In this document: positions 48,784 to 59,960 of the stretch, piece after piece
How positions within the stretch are numbered: position 1 is the first letter of the stretch
Layout: every line of letters starts with the position of its first letter
Source: Mortierella sp. BCC40632
Lineage: Eukaryota; Mortierellomycota; Mortierellomycetes; Mortierellales; Mortierellaceae
Reading direction: 5' to 3'
Length of the DNA stretch: 64,000 bases
NCBI GenBank assembly: GCA_011634665.1
Contig: WAEK01000015.1
Location: forward strand, 1,100,501 to 1,164,500
The notes under the pieces: generated by a model
Told to the model about the DNA's origin: nothing
What the model saw: the letters and a program-made list of their open reading frames with translations, nothing else
Databases searched by the model: none
Made by a program: the position numbers and the translations under genes

Positions 48784-49533
48784 CGTGTTTCTCTTTCTCG
48801 CTCACTCATTCGGTTAGGACATTGCAACACAACAAGCACTCATCAAAGAAATCTTTGGCCTCATCTCAAAGCGACCTGATACCGTTTGCAATTTTCTGGA
48901 AGGAAGTCAGATGCTTGGCGGACAGGACACTCGAGTCATTTACAGACACTACGCCACTTTATATTTTGTCTTTGTCGTGGACGAGAGCGAGAGTGAGCTT
49001 GGAATCCTAGACTTGATCCAGGTAAATAAGAGAAAAATACAATGCGATACGACAACAGACGACTACGGAGGAGAAAAAAAAAAAGACCATGTTACAGATA
49101 CGGATAGATACTGACAGAGAGTACTTTGGAATACGTTGGCTCTTTGGGGTTGGTTATCTGCACCGGTGGCGGTTTTTATAGGTCTTTGTCGAGAGTCTAG
49201 ATAGATGTTTCGAAAATGTTTGCGAGCTGGATCTGGTATGTTGAGCTGGACTGAGCTACATGTGGGAATGATAGGGATCCTCTCTCTCTTCTTTCTTTCT
49301 TTCTTTCTTTTGGAACAGGCTATTAACATGATCGAGACACTCTCTTCTTCTTGTGTGTTTACGCCAAAACTTTATAGATCTTTCACTTCAAAGAGGTGCA
49401 TGACATTCTTGCCGAGGTAGTCACTGGAGGCATGGTGCTTGAGACAGATATTGGAGAAATCGTACAAGCAGTACAGGAGGCTGGACGGCTTACAAAGAAA
49501 CCAGCAGGACTCTTGTCACAGAAACCATTTTAA
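48530..49533 (+). CDS. APS3: AP-3 adaptor complex sigma subunit
   Basis: Four exons: 48530-48598, 48818-49021, 49182-49235 and 49378-49533, all in phase, 160 residues. It starts MIKSVLIFNNHGNPRLTKFY, the signature N-terminus of AP-3 sigma (other sigma chains differ here). RHYATLYFVFVVD, LGILDLIQ, FVESLDRCFENVCELDL and FHFKEVHDILAE follow, typical of the small adaptin fold. The tail after ETDIGEIV is short. Known role: the small chain of the AP-3 heterotetramer, which sorts cargo from Golgi or endosomes to vacuoles. Intron 1 contains a T26 tract followed by GT repeats. The short exon 3 of 54 nt is supported by protein continuity. Confidence 0.95.
48745..48770. repeat. T26 homopolymer followed by GT repeat
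   Basis: In intron 1 of the AP-3 sigma gene; on the sense strand it could serve as an extended pyrimidine tract about 45 nt before the acceptor. Confidence 0.85.
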
Positions 49534-49937
49534 AACAACAAAAAAAAGCGGAATGACTCTCCACCCACTCTCACTCACCCCCCAACATTATGGATACCAA
49601 ACTGAAGGGAGAGAGAGAGAGAAAGGAGAGAGGAGCAAATCTAATTAAAATTGCCACTTGTACTATATGGACTAGCGTGGATCACTTAATAATGGCAAGG
49701 TGAGAGAGGATGGACAATCTACCTTTATAGGCGATTCGGCATCTGTTTATGATCCAGAGAGAGAGAGAGCAAAAAAAAAAAAAAAAAAAAAAAAAAAGCA
49801 TAGGAAAATCATTTGTTTGTCCAATGTACAAGTTCAATATTTATTACAGGTAGTAGTGGGGGATGAAGGAAGAAGCGGAGGGAAAAGGAGGAGGATGAAA
49901 GAAAAAAGAAAAGATTGACAATCAATTCTATTTTTTT
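49534..49937. other. Shared 3' region of convergent genes, with A27
   Basis: About 400 nt between the AP-3 sigma and permease stop codons. Contains A27 at 49771-49797 next to a short GA repeat. No gene seen. Confidence 0.5.
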
Positions 49938-52360
49938 TTAAAAGATGCTGCCAATAATACGGCGCCACCAGGTCTTCTTGAGACTCTTGGGCTCGACAGG
50001 GCTGGTGGTGTCAAGGAAGGTCCTGCCAGTGTCAAGATCGACATCGACCAAGGGAATGATCTTGGTCTTGGAGTAGAGCTTCTTGCCCATGTACAAGAGA
50101 AGGACGAATGGCAACGTGACATAGGCCGACAAGAATGACTTGACATCAAAAGGCGAGAACGAGCGGTAACCCTGTCCCAGCAAAATGATGATGCAGACAA
50201 TGAGGGTGTAGATAGGGCCATAGGGATAGAGGCGAGAAACAAAGGGAAGATCGTTGAGAGATCGACCCTGAGCCTTGTACGCCATACGGAATCGAATATG
50301 GCAGACAGCAATACCGATCCAGGAGATGAAACCAGTGGTCGAGGACAAGGCCAAGAGCCAGTCATAGGCCTGACCCTTACCAACCTGGGGCAGAGAGACG
50401 ATGAAAGCCAAGCAGCCGACCAAGGAGGTGGCGAGGACACAGTAGACGGGGACACCCCAGCGGTTGACATACTGGAAGAATTTGGGTGCATTGCCCTCCT
50501 TCGAGAGGGTGTGCATGGCGCGAGAGGAGGCATAAAGACCCGAGTTACCAGCTGAAAGAATGGCAATGAGAATAACGGCATTCATGATGTGGTCACCGGC
50601 CTTGATACCAGACTGGACAAAGACACGAGTGAAGGGCGAAGACTCGATGTTTCCATCCTCGTTGGCGAGCAAGGGGTCATTGTAGGGAATGCAGAGACCA
50701 ATGATCAAGATGGTGAGGACATAGAAAAGCAAGATGCGCCAGAAGACTTGACGAATGGCACGGGGAACGTTCTTGCGGGGGTTCTTGGTCTCTCCGGCAG
50801 CAATACCGACCAACTCGGCACCCTGGAATGAGAAACCGGCGTTAAGGAAGATACCAACAAGTCCAGCGAATCCACCATGGAATGGACCCATATCAAAGAT
50901 TGCTCTGCCTGGCTTCATGACCACACCCTCAACAACCAAGGGCTCACCGACAGCACCACCAATGTAGAGGAAGCCGACGATGATAAAGACGATAACAGCC
51001 AAAACTTTGATGAGTGAGAGCCAGTATTCGGTTTCACCATAGGCCTTGACGGAGATGAGGTTGAGTGAAGTAAGGGTGATGACAAAGACAAGGGCCCAGA
51101 CCCATTCTGGACACTGTTCTGGCGTAATCCAGTACGAGATAATGATAGACGAGGCAACAAATTCGGTAGCAACAGTGATAGACCAAGAGAACCAGTAGAC
51201 CCAACCTAGAGAAGAGAAACAAAATACCACGTGCTGGTTAGTGGCAAGGCATTATCAAGCTTGAGTTGGTAGATAGAGGTGGAAGAGAAGGTTTGGGTAT
51301 GGGTATGCGTGTCTTTCAGGGGAGAAGAGGAGGAGAGTACGGTATCTGGAACAGACGCGAAATCCCCGCCTGTGAGAGAGTGTGAGAGTCTGGAGAGGGG
51401 TGTGTGTGGAGAGGTCTCGCCTCCATCCCGGGGAAGGACGAAGGGGTCACGAGCTGCTGGCGTAGGCTGGTCCAATCAGCCGGTCGCGGGGATTCAAGGA
51501 ACCCTATCCGAAGTGATCCAGAATCAAATCTCATATAACCTCACAACTACTGCTCACATTGGAGGCTGAAGGGAAACGGAGAGGAGAGAAAGAGAGAGCA
51601 GTGGAAGGCAGTGCATCCGACGAGGCCAAGGGGCGAAAAAATAAAAAAAGAGACCAAAGCTTGTTCGTCGATGCACAAGAACGCCAATAGGTTGCGCTTC
51701 CAAACGCCCATCCAAACAGATGCACAACACGCCCGGGAATGAAATCCGCCAATCGAAAATCACGCCTCAGTTTAAGCGTCGAGAGAGACAGAACAAAAAG
51801 AGGAGGCACAAACTTACCAAGCATGAATCCAAAAGCAGGGTCAACGAAGCGGGTGCCGTAAGCGTTAATCGATCCGGTGATGGGCAAGTACGTTGTCATC
51901 TCTCCAAGAGAGCTCATGAAGCAGAAAACCATGGTACCGATCAATGTGTAAGCGATCTGTGCATATCCCGGACCGGCCGATGCAATCGAGTTTCCAGAGG
52001 CCAAGAACAGACCCGTACCAATCGTTCCTCCTGTAGAACAAAAATGAAAAAAGTATGTGGGAAATAGAGAGGGGTGATTAGGGTCGGTTCTGATGTGTGA
52101 TCACAGTTGCCACTGATAGATTGGATAGAGCAGGATATGCCCAAAAACAAGCCCAAGAGGCAAGCTCAAGGACAAGACCCAAGGCAGTGAAAAGTCATAC
52201 CGAGAGAAATCATGGTAAGGTGGCGGGCCTGGAGGTTGCGCTGGAGTTTGTGGCCCTCTTGCGAGGTGCTCAGGTCGTTGTGGGTATCATCCACCATAGA
52301 GACGGCGCCCTGCTTCTCATCAGGGAGAGGGGTGTCTCCCTCATAGTCTGTCTTTGACAT
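49938..52360 (-). CDS. Amino acid permease, yeast-type (YAT/APC superfamily)
   Basis: Three exons on the minus strand: 52360-52201, 52030-51818 and 51205-49938, all in phase, 546 residues. A hydrophilic N-terminal tail of about 50 residues (MSKTDYEGDTPLPDE) leads into RHLTMISLG and the unwound first helix GGTIGTGLFLASG (about 54-66), the substrate-binding signature of this family. FCFMSSLGEMTTYLP, WVYWFSWSITVATE, NAGFSFQGAELVGIAAGE and NSGLYASSRAMHTLSKEGNAPK are conserved landmarks in order, with about 12 membrane helices. Known role: proton-coupled uptake of amino acids at the plasma membrane. Substrate range is not readable. The N-terminal tail has several lysines that could be ubiquitination sites. 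A TATA-like element lies about 180 nt upstream. Confidence 0.94.
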
Positions 52361-52541
52361 GGCTGGGGTATGTGTGTATGTGTTTCTCGCTCAGGCAAGA
52401 AGGAAATGAAGGAGAGGGGATAGTGAGGAGGAAGAGAAGAAGTACTGTACAAAGAAATGGGGTTAAAGAGAATAGAGGGGGGTGAGTGGCAGGGGAAGGC
52501 AAGGCAAGAAGCAGATCTCCCAGGAACGGACGACGACGAGG

Positions 52542-52549
52542 TTTTTATA
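52542..52549 (-). promoter_or_regulatory. Candidate TATA box for the amino acid permease gene
   Basis: Reads TATAAAAA on the minus strand about 180 nt before the permease start codon. Confidence 0.4.
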
Positions 52550-54216
52550 ACATCGGCACGAGGGAGGGAAAGAAAAAACGGCCAAAGGCCTGGGGGTCAC
52601 GATAGATTAGGGAAGACGAGTTGTCAGGCGAAAAAACGGCCAGAGAAGGTTCGGCGTTCCCTCGATTCTTTCCTTCTCTCCCCCTCTCGCTCTAGGTACG
52701 ATCGCACAGGCAGGCACGGGGGAAAGAGGAACGAGACAGGGTGCGACCGCAATGTGGTGTGCCATGGCGTGGTGTTGAGAGAGCATGAGCCCAGCTTTGC
52801 TGCTAGCCTACCTCAGCCTTTCGCTCTCGATTCGTTTGTTCGGTTTTCACTTCCACACACACACACGCACACACACGCACACACAAGCACACCCGACCCT
52901 TCTTCCCAGCGTTGCAAAGGACATCAGAGCGAAACCTCCGGTGTCACGGCCTCGCACCCCTGGCGACCACAAGAGAGGCGTAGTCGGACTGAACGCCCAC
53001 TCGCACATCCAACAGCAGAGATTCGAGTGAAGACCTTGGTGCATGTGTGCAGACAGCTGCTGTCCTCCGATGTCCATCTGTCGGCCTCTTTGCCCTTCTC
53101 TGTTCTGTTCATACTTCATACAAAGAATGTGTCCTATCAATGAGCGGTGTGTTGTGTACCCAAACACAACTCTACTCGTCTCTTTCTCTCTGCTCACATA
53201 CACGGCCTATCGTATGCTTCCTCGTCTTTTGCTCTCCCTACTGTTTGTACAAAAAAAAAAAAGAACCAGCCCTTCTTTCTCGATCGGCCACGGAAAATAA
53301 ACGAGGCAGGTTTGTTTATCGCACATATGTATGTCTCTCTGTGCTCCGTCATTGTCCTCCTGTGTCTGGCCCTGTTGTTGTTATTGTTGTTGCCAGTGCA
53401 GCCTTCCACAAGTTCGAAGGTAAAAAATGCCAAGAGAGAATCATCGCGTTCGCGTTCAGGGCGGCAGTCTTTTGTTCTGCCGCGCGCGCGCAAACACATA
53501 CGCGGAGGTACCAATGCACGGGCAGGAGCCAGCCATGGCCAAGCTAAACCAATGCTCCGCTCTGTCCTCCGCCAGGCTGGGTTGGAACTGAGAATCATCT
53601 AGCAGTCCTGCCCCAGGTAGATTATCAGCACGGTCTCCATCTTGATAACTCTTTTTTTTTTTTATGGTTCTTGTCGTCCTTGCTCCTCATGCCAATTCTT
53701 TCTCAGCAACCTTGCGGGCGTGCTAGAGAAGAGAGAGAGAGATGATAGTGACTCTCTTTGCTGCAATCCAGGGCTTAAGAGCAGCAATGCAAGATTCAGG
53801 TCGGGAGAAGAAGAGACAAGTGGCGAGGAGGAGAGTCAAGAGGGGGAAGAGGGGAGGAAGGAGGGCGAGAACACTGGGACAAGTGGTTGTCATCTCCCAA
53901 ATCCAATGTACCTGTCGATTTAGAGTTCTGAGCACAAAGGACTACTCTAAATTTTCTCGCGCTCGCTCTCACTTGCCTGAAAAGGCCATTCATGAAAAAT
54001 ACTCACGCCGGCTGGGCCTATCAACGCCGCAGAGTAGAGGAAAACATAAAGGCAGAGAGGTCAGAGAGAGGTGCGGCGGCCGGTTAGTCTAATGAGATCA
54101 ATGAAGTCTATCGCCTAGACTGTTACCTATCGCCCAACGTCTGCCCAAAATTTAGAATTGAAACGTAAAGTTAATAGAAGATCGAGAAACCACAGCTACC
54201 CAACCACCTTTTTATG

Positions 54217-54223
<7 letters not shown>

Positions 54224-54253
<30 letters not shown>
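54224..54253. repeat. CT dinucleotide repeat
   Basis: About 15 CT/TC units with one early interruption, just before a short possible coding start at 54279. Confidence 0.8.
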
Positions 54254-54255
<2 letters not shown>

Positions 54256-55487
54256 CTTTGGAGTCCATATCTGCAAACATGGCGTCCAAGTGCAGCTCTG
54301 CTGACAACTCTCTTCAGCCCAACGCCATTCAGCCCTTCCTTGAACGGAACGGAAAGCTTTTTGTCCTTAAGCTGGTAGGAACGGATGCATAGCCTTTTCA
54401 CGTCTTTTTTAGGTGTTCGAGGCACAGGTGGATAACCCGGTTTACTCCTTGTTTCTGTTCATTCTCCCCGCGTTAGAGAGAGAGAGAGAGAGAAGAGAGG
54501 AATGCTCATCGGTGTTGAATGAGCGAGAGGTGATTTCATTGTACAACCGAGACAGACGAAATTGGCAAGATGGGCCACTCCATTCCAACAACAGCTTCCT
54601 TCTGGGGGGAAGGAGATCATACATGAATGGACAAGGGACTCTTTTCATGTCATTGGCGCACAGCATTCCATAGACTAGTTCAAGGAGGTATGACTGATCT
54701 GAAAGGTGTTGGGCCACGATATTAGAGAGTCAGAGATGTGGAGAAGGCTAAGTAAGCACAAAGAGTCGAGTCGGAGGTGACAGTATGTAAGCATCACCTG
54801 TACGCCAATAACCAAGAGATTAGGGCCTCTTCTGGTACCAATATCTTTGTAGCTTCCAACCTTGTTGGAAACAAGTGAGAGGAGAGAAGGGAAATGGTTG
54901 GGATATGAGCACTGCCCTTTCTATGCTTCGGTTCCATTTGCGCGTGACACTTTCGGTTAGCATCCGAGGGTGGTACTCGAACTATAACCATATTTCACCA
55001 CCAAGAGAGAGAGAGAGAGAGAGCGAGAAAGAGAAAAAGGAGAGGCCAGAACTCTCGGGAGAAAGAGGTACCAAACGTACCGGAGAGATACGGTATGTAC
55101 ATGTCGACGGTGCGTGTGTAGTAATATACATCTTTGCATGTGCACACATGGTTCTGATCGGCACTCCACAGCCTCCACTCCTCATTCTCTCAGTACACTT
55201 GAACGCCTGGCCACCCTCATTTTTTGCTCTTCTTTCTTCAATTTCCATTTTCCTCTTAAGGAGATGGATCAAAGAAAGGAGGGCCGAACCGATTCAGACA
55301 CAGGAACGATCGAGTCCTCTCCTTCCCCAGTATGTATTATTAAGATTCGATTCTCCTATTCGCTACACCTCTTAGAGTCGTTATCCAGTCTTCACCATAT
55401 CTTATTATTCATCCCGATCAACAGCGTTCACTCCACTTTGTTTTGATCCGTGGACCGCACCCCTTCTGTCTTACTCGTCTTGGCCGT

Positions 55488-55492
<5 letters not shown>

Positions 55493-55541
<49 letters not shown>

Positions 55542-55560
55542 AGAAGAAGAAGAAGAAGAG
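55493..55560. repeat. Compound GA then GAA microsatellite
   Basis: About 23 GA units (55493-55538) followed directly by about 7 AGA/GAA units. Confidence 0.9.
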
Positions 55561-57533
55561 AGGGAAGGATGCCTGTCGTTTTCCCCGGTAAGAGGCTAGT
55601 CCCTCCCACTTACCAATCACTGCCCCCGATCTGTTGTCCTACGGGTCACTGACTCATTGATCCAAAAGCACACCAAGAAATGGTGGAGGAACCAAATGGA
55701 CACCTGCTGCTTGCTTTGTTTGTGACCAGCAGTTGTGGAAAAAAAAATATGTGGCGGATTTCCATTACCAATGCATAATTGGGTGAGGGATACAAAAAAA
55801 AAAAAAAAAAGCAGCCGAGTCTCCACCCCCCTCCACCTCAAACTATGGACAGATGGAAAAGGCCAAAGGGCTTCAAACAATAACAAGCGTCTGTGCTTTT
55901 TGGCAAAGAAAAAAAAAACTTGCATGGAAAAAAAGAGGCATAGAAGTAAACATACACATACACACCATGCAAATACAAAAAGAAGCTTATCCCGAAGAGA
56001 GTGGCAAACAGCATGTGTGTAGGCTTTGTTCAACAAAGGAAAGGGAAAGAGGGGGGGAGGAAAAGAGGGGGAGGGAACTTCCATCCTGAGAGCGAGTCTA
56101 GGGGCGTGCAGCAGGAGGAGAAATCCCAGGGGGTTGGGGAGGGGTTGGGGGTTGGGAAGGAGTGGAGAAAGGAGGAGAGGAGGAGCGTTCAAAGTTGAGG
56201 GTACTCGCTATCGACACGTCGAGAATTCCATGGTCGAAAGGAGGCTCATGTGTCTCTCTCTAGTACAAAGAGTCCCCTCCGAGTGAACGCTTCATTGAAC
56301 GCAAGCACGCTTTGTATGTCTCTTCATTTGACACTTAACTCTGGACCTTTTTTTGCTCTCATCTGTCTTGAAGTGAGGGTAGAAGAAGGTTGGGCTGTCC
56401 ATAGCTTGACAAATCTTATCCTCGTAGGCCAGGTTTGAGTGCCGAAAATTTTCCGAGTGTCAAGTTCTGGGGTGTATTGGACTAAAAAATCTGTACGTAG
56501 GCAATTGTGAGAGAACTATGGCATATGTGTTCTCATAATGTAGGGGTCCTATCTACTTTGGAAATCTGGCAGACATGATGAACCGGGGGATGCAAGGGTG
56601 TTTGGCGACAAACAATACCAGCAGAGATGTGGAGTAGAAATGAACCATTGGCATTGTTAAACAATGGTGACGGAAAAATTCTGACTTTGTTTGTTCGTGT
56701 TTGGCAAAAGAGGTACAAAACATCGCACCTTTGTGAAATGTTCCAAAGTAGAAAGATGTTAGTGGTTGCTAAAGCGGTACTCCAGATTCTGGAGGATAGT
56801 CAACATCAATGACTAACCTGTCTGACAGTTAGCATTCGCCGAAACCCCAACGCGGCTAAAAAAGGTGCTACCACCATCAGCAGATGTATGGGTCCGGGGA
56901 GTGGTAGCCTTTTATATTTTTTGTGGTTGCATGTGCGTTTTCGCTCGATGGAGAATATTGAAAAGACCATTAGGTCCCATACTTACTCGGATTTCATCGA
57001 GATGAATAGCAGTTACTCTCACTAAATTTAACTGGGTCGATCCAAAGACCAATTGTAAAGGCCAGTCTCCATCCAATCCACTATGGCTGTTATTTTCTCC
57101 TCTCTCTCCAGTCTCTTTTGCAGCCGATGCGTATTTAGTATGCAAACTTCGGCTCGTTTATCCCCAAAGGGATGCGCTCTCTAAGTTTTTATGCGAATTG
57201 CACTGTCATCATTTCGCCTGAATCTCATTATGTCTCTCTCACTCTGTTTCATGCAGCATTTTATAGATCCGTTCCACGCCTGTTTTCGAAAAATTGAATG
57301 CCAGTAGAAGTTTCTGAATAGAGCTAGTTACCGTGAAGCCGCCTTAATGTCAAAGAGACGTGCGAGACGTGACCAAAGCTGCTCTGTTTAAACAAAATTA
57401 AAGTTCCTAAGGATGGTATAATTATCCGTTCTATTGGACATATAATTCGTCCTTTTCTCCTCTTCATCTGTTCTTCTTTTGTATTTGAATGGCGAAGATA
57501 TCAGAAGGGAGATGTCACTGAGACCCTGTGTGA

Positions 57534-57888
57534 TCAAAACTTAACCGACTTTGCCAGCGTCTTGTCAACAAGTTGGAAAAGATCATCGAGGCCAGCCTTC
57601 ATCTTGTCCGCGTATGGCCCTCCATTCAGCTTTCGGACTTTAACCTTCTCGCAACTATCATCACTCTTCAGAACAACATACGTGCCTCTTAATATCTTCC
57701 AGCTCCTTCCCATGCGAACTTTGGATACTACCTGCCTTGACAAGACTCTCTCGGATGCTGTTCACACCTACTTCAAAGACGTATTCCAGACAAAGGTATT
57801 TACAGTGACGTAATTGGAGCCGATGGATAGCATTACGATCCTTGTCTATCGAGCACCCAAGTTTTGACAAGGACTTGTTTGCCATCAT
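57534..57888 (-). pseudogene. Unrecognised coding-like fragments
   Basis: Two overlapping minus-strand frames, 57888-57661 (starting MMANKSLSKLGC) and 57743-57534 (starting MSRQVVSKVRMG), are protein-like in composition. They lie next to transposon remnants. Together they look like one reading frame broken by a shift, but I do not recognise the family. Confidence 0.3.
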
Positions 57889-57979
57889 GAAAAAAAAAGT
57901 ATAATATTGAGGTGACAGAGTTTTGCGATCACCATGGCGGCTTCATGCACTTCCTCATTGGCTACTATGTACCAAGCAT

Positions 57980-58183
57980 GGTTCCTCTGACTACAAAGAT
58001 ATGAATCTCTACAGAGAAAAAGAGAAGCTCTTTGACGACGGCAAATACCTCATTGGGGGTTTTGTTTATGCCTTGTCGACCACCGTTATGGCTGCGCTCG
58101 TTGGGGAGAGTCTGACAGTCCCAACAGAGCGCATTCAGCGTCAAGTTTTGCTCTTCTCAGGTCAAAATAAAGCATTCTTCTGA
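57980..58183 (+). pseudogene. Harbinger-type (DDE_Tnp_4) transposase fragment
   Basis: A short plus-strand frame contains DDGKYLIGGFVYALSTTVM, which resembles the family block around the second catalytic acidic residue of PIF/Harbinger transposases (usually a Tyr-Leu pair, then an Asp before Tyr-Ala/Pro-Leu). Here the expected acidic residue is not present. The similarity ends after about 25 residues and the frame stops at 58183, so this is a dead fragment. The neighbouring minus-strand Myb/SANT-like pseudogene is the usual partner of such elements. Confidence 0.5.
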
Positions 58184-58200
58184 GCATGGCGATTTACAAT

Positions 58201-59203
58201 TCATGTACCTGAGTATTTGAGGGTGCTGGAGGGACCTCTCCCAGGGGGTGATGGCCAGTAACTGTGACTTGTTGCCCTTGTCAGCTCTATGCGCAATCCC
58301 AAAACCCTTCTTTCGTAATTCATTTCGGCCCTCCTCAACTCTGCTTCAATTACCTTCATCTCGGCCTCTTTCTTCCCTGCCTCAGCATCTACTTTCCTTG
58401 CCTCAGCCTCTACCTTCCTCACTTCAGCCTCTAGTTTTCTGACTTTCATTCCTGCCTGTCTTCGAACAGCCTCCTTTTGCCATTGCTTGAGCTCGAGTTC
58501 CTTGATCTTGACACAGTTCTCGTAAGAGTCGCGAGATGCGTAGGTGACCCGTTTTAATTGCTGTAGCAGACCCTGTCTTTGAGCTTGCTTGGACCGCCCT
58601 GTGGACTCGGATGCTTTGTAGAAAGGACGGGCAGGAGATACACGCTTAGTACCCATGGAAATGACACGTCCTGAACATGTTGATCCTGTTCGAGACGATG
58701 CTGGTGCTGGTGCTGGTGATGGCGAGACTGAAGGGACCGACTGAATTGGACAGTACCCATCAATGGCTCCTCCTCCTCCCCCACCTCATCATTATCTGAC
58801 ACCCAATCAGCTGGGGTCCCTCGACGCGATTATTCGCACCATACTTGTCGTCGGTAGTGGCATCCACCTCTGCATCACTCTCGTAATCATCATCATCATC
58901 GTTGCCGTCATCCCTGCGAACGTACGATAAACTATTGGAGATGTCATTGGCAGTGGTGATAACATGAGCTGTGGGATGAGGAGTGCCGTTGCTCCATTGA
59001 CTACCCGAGTGGGTGTTCGGCTCCCTCCATCTATCAGAGTCTATGACACCCAATCCAGTCGGGTGCCTCTCCTTGTTCGTCCGAATCGGTCCCTCTTGTA
59101 GCCGAGCGATCTTGGACTTGACACCACGACCATTCGCAGCGACAGTAAAGAAACTTCCGGTTGACAAGAGGAACTGTTTCTTATTGAATTCCTCAGCTAA
59201 CAA
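58201..59203 (-). pseudogene. Myb/SANT-like DNA-binding protein with coiled coil, frameshifted (Harbinger partner)
   Basis: Reading right to left, an acceptor (TTTCAG) precedes LLAEEFNKKQF, then FFTVAANGRGVKSKIARLQ and TGLGVIDSDRW, the pattern of a trihelix Myb/SANT-like domain found beside Harbinger transposases. An Asp/Glu-rich linker follows. Near 58810 the frame must shift to continue as DWVSDNDEVGEEEEPL, and near 58670 it must shift again to reach SPARPFYKASESTGR and a long coiled coil (KVRKLEAEVRKVEAEARK). Two shifts within 150 nt without plausible splice sites indicate a decayed gene. Known role of intact relatives: they help the transposase bind element ends and enter the nucleus. The upstream exon is not resolved. 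Confidence 0.5.
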
Positions 59204-59960
59204 CTGAAAGATTGTAGTCGTGGATGGATAGTTCTCCGTTACTTTTCCCTCCTTGTTTGCCCGCAGTGAAAGGTAGATTTGGACAGTCCGTCAGTCTCGT
59301 CCAGGCTGGACAGCAAAAATCTCTTTGTGCAAGGCTCAATCATCTGTCGAGAAATCACTGCTGGTAGGGGTCGTAATTCCCTTGTTCAGTCCAGTGTCCC
59401 ATGGCGCTCTCCAGGTCTTGCCGAGGGCGCCTCAGATTTCGCCAGGAGTGCATCAAGTATCGCCAGGAGCACATCAAATCTTCCTTGGCTGTGGTCGCAG
59501 CTCCCGTGGTGTTTGCCGCGTCCAATGTTCCCCCCAGTACTCTTCAAATCTCATCACAGGTGCCTCAAGTCTCGCCTGGTGGTGATCGTTTCTACCATAG
59601 TCCCGTCCAAAGTACCTATGGCACCGCTCAGCGTTCATCCAAGATTGTCCAAGATCCATGTATCGCTGCTAGGATCTCTCAGCATTTCCTAAAGCTCACC
59701 TGTCGCTATCCAAGTATTTGTCTCGACCAACAATACAGTCACCAAGCGTAAGAATACATCATTTTCCTTCAACCTAAGAAGAATGGCGCTGTTCGTTCAT
59801 GGGTACATACACCCGCATTCTCTCCACCCCAAAGAACGGTAGGTACACCATGTCTCAGTTGGAAGCTATGGAGTGTTCAATCGTCGATCGATTGGGGGGT
59901 CTTTTACGCTTTGCAAGAATGAAAGATATGAGATGAAGTCTTGGTCCGCCTTCGAACGAC
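59204..59960. other. Region between two transposon remnants
   Basis: The left part probably holds the lost 5' exon of the Myb/SANT-like pseudogene. The plus-strand frames at 59279-59751 contain a short internal repeat (variants of GVHQVSPGAHQ) caused by related 30-nt units at about 59440-59490. I do not regard them as genes. Confidence 0.35.

Larger units (their letters stand above)
52550..57533. other. 5 kb gene-poor region
   Basis: Frames here have no recognisable content. A short frame at 54279-54392 (37 residues, MASKCSSADNSLQ) reaches a GTAGGA donor, but the only nearby acceptor would make a 38-nt intron. Repeats: CA at 52855-52890, CT at 54224-54253, GA at 55493-55538 running into a GAA repeat up to 55560, and G/GA-rich sequence at 56040-56190. 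Confidence 0.4.

Noticed and set aside
54279..54673. Possible two-exon gene starting MASKCSSADNSLQ
   Set aside because: The only joining intron would be about 38 nt, and the second part contains translated GA repeat; not enough support.
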